From positions 1-64,000 of the forward strand of contig JARLIO010000021.1 in NCBI GenBank assembly GCA_031291675.1: a DNA stretch of 64,000 nucleotides, read 5' to 3'. Source of the DNA: Azospirillaceae bacterium. GTDB taxonomy: Bacteria > Pseudomonadota > Alphaproteobacteria > Azospirillales > Azospirillaceae. Every line of letters starts with the position of its first letter. Positions within the stretch are counted from its first letter, which is position 1. Below, one piece after another: positions 63,744-64,000 of the stretch. The translations under genes were made by a program, and so were the position numbers. The notes beneath the pieces are model-generated. The model worked only from the letters and a program-made list of their open reading frames with translations, was not told the origin of the DNA and did no database searches.

Positions 63744-64000
63744 ATGCGTTTAACCGATGAAGAACAGGCCATGCTCGCCGGTGAATTCGGCGAACCCCGC
63801 CGCTGGGCCATGACGCACCAGATCCAGGTCGGCGAATTCTTCGACGCCGCCGATCTGGTGCCCATCGCCCAGGCCCATATCATGGCCGACACCGAATCGC
63901 TGGGGCCGGCCGGCGTCGAATTCCTGGAACGGCTGGCATGCCATGCCCCGGCGCAACGACGGGTCCGGGTCCCCACCATCACCGATCCACGGGGCCTCGA
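63744..64000 (+). CDS. Aconitase-X-type dehydratase, 5' part (runs off the window)
   Basis: The first 85 codons only. MRLTDEEQAMLAGEFGEPRR, LVPIAQAHIMADTESLGPAG and VRVPTITDPRGL match the start of the aconitase-X (former DUF521) family, whose large-domain members include cis-3-hydroxy-L-proline dehydratase and mevalonate-5-phosphate dehydratase. In proteobacteria with a GntR regulator and a transporter the hydroxyproline role is the more likely. GGAG lies about nine bases before the ATG. Whether the small swivelling domain is fused or separate cannot be seen. Confidence 0.75.
   Translation, partial: MRLTDEEQAMLAGEFGEPRRWAMTHQIQVGEFFDAADLVPIAQAHIMADTESLGPAGVEFLERLACHAPAQRRVRVPTITDPRGL

Overview
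The window is a GC-rich stretch of an alphaproteobacterial chromosome, most like a flagellated Rhodospirillales-type heterotroph. This rests on gcrA and a CckA-type hybrid kinase (alphaproteobacterial cell-cycle regulators), an imperfect GTTC-N7-GTTC-like SOS box before recA, a eukaryotic-type NADP isocitrate dehydrogenase, and a fused cysNC. No rRNA, tRNA, CRISPR array or intact insertion sequence was seen.

Layout. 0.2-9.1 kb: housekeeping genes (mobA, pssA-psd, a LOG-family hydrolase, two unrelated isocitrate dehydrogenases on either side of gcrA, recA). 9.3-17.7 kb: cckA, then a minus-strand flagellar run flgB-flgC-fliE-fliQ-fliR-flhB, with a divergent plus-strand run of a small FlhB-like protein, an unknown protein, fliO and fliP. 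18-21.8 kb: an unknown protein, a zinc-ribbon methyltransferase, a DUF6481-type helical protein and an adenine deaminase. 22-26.4 kb: ugpBAEC for glycerol-3-phosphate uptake, preceded by an 11-bp-periodic Pho-box-like array.

26.4-36.6 kb: a compact, one-direction, contractile-tail-like module (tail terminator-like protein, sheath, tube, overlapping assembly-chaperone frames, a 999-aa repeat-bearing protein where a tape measure should be, hub, spike). A radical-SAM activase-like gene sits at its upstream end. No capsid, terminase, integrase or lysis genes are present, nor the usual outer baseplate and fibre genes. This is the most unusual part of the window.

36.8-43.8 kb: a small unknown protein, a degenerate HisKA_2 kinase-like protein, two Nudix hydrolases, a LysR-like remnant, and pstSCAB without phoU. 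43.9-50.3 kb: a C4-dicarboxylate module of DctBD divergent from a 2-hydroxycarboxylate transporter, followed by malic enzyme; a near-perfect sigma-54 promoter lies in front of the transporter. 50.7-53.5 kb: cysD-cysNC for sulfate activation. 53.8-57.1 kb: a glycosyltransferase, an unknown protein and a REC-HPt phosphorelay protein. 57.5-64 kb: a class-III PLP enzyme resembling the aminophosphonate lyase PbfA, an AT-rich palindrome-dense spacer, a chemoreceptor, then a GntR regulator with a clear operator, an MFS transporter and the start of an aconitase-X gene (probably hydroxyproline-type catabolism).

Functional themes are phosphate and phosphonate acquisition (ugp, pst, PbfA-like), dicarboxylate use feeding the TCA cycle (2HCT transporter, malic enzyme, two isocitrate dehydrogenases), and motility and cell-cycle signalling. 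Start sites were chosen from Shine-Dalgarno position, overlap with neighbours and family length; uncertain ones are flagged. All family assignments come from reading the sequence, not from database searches.
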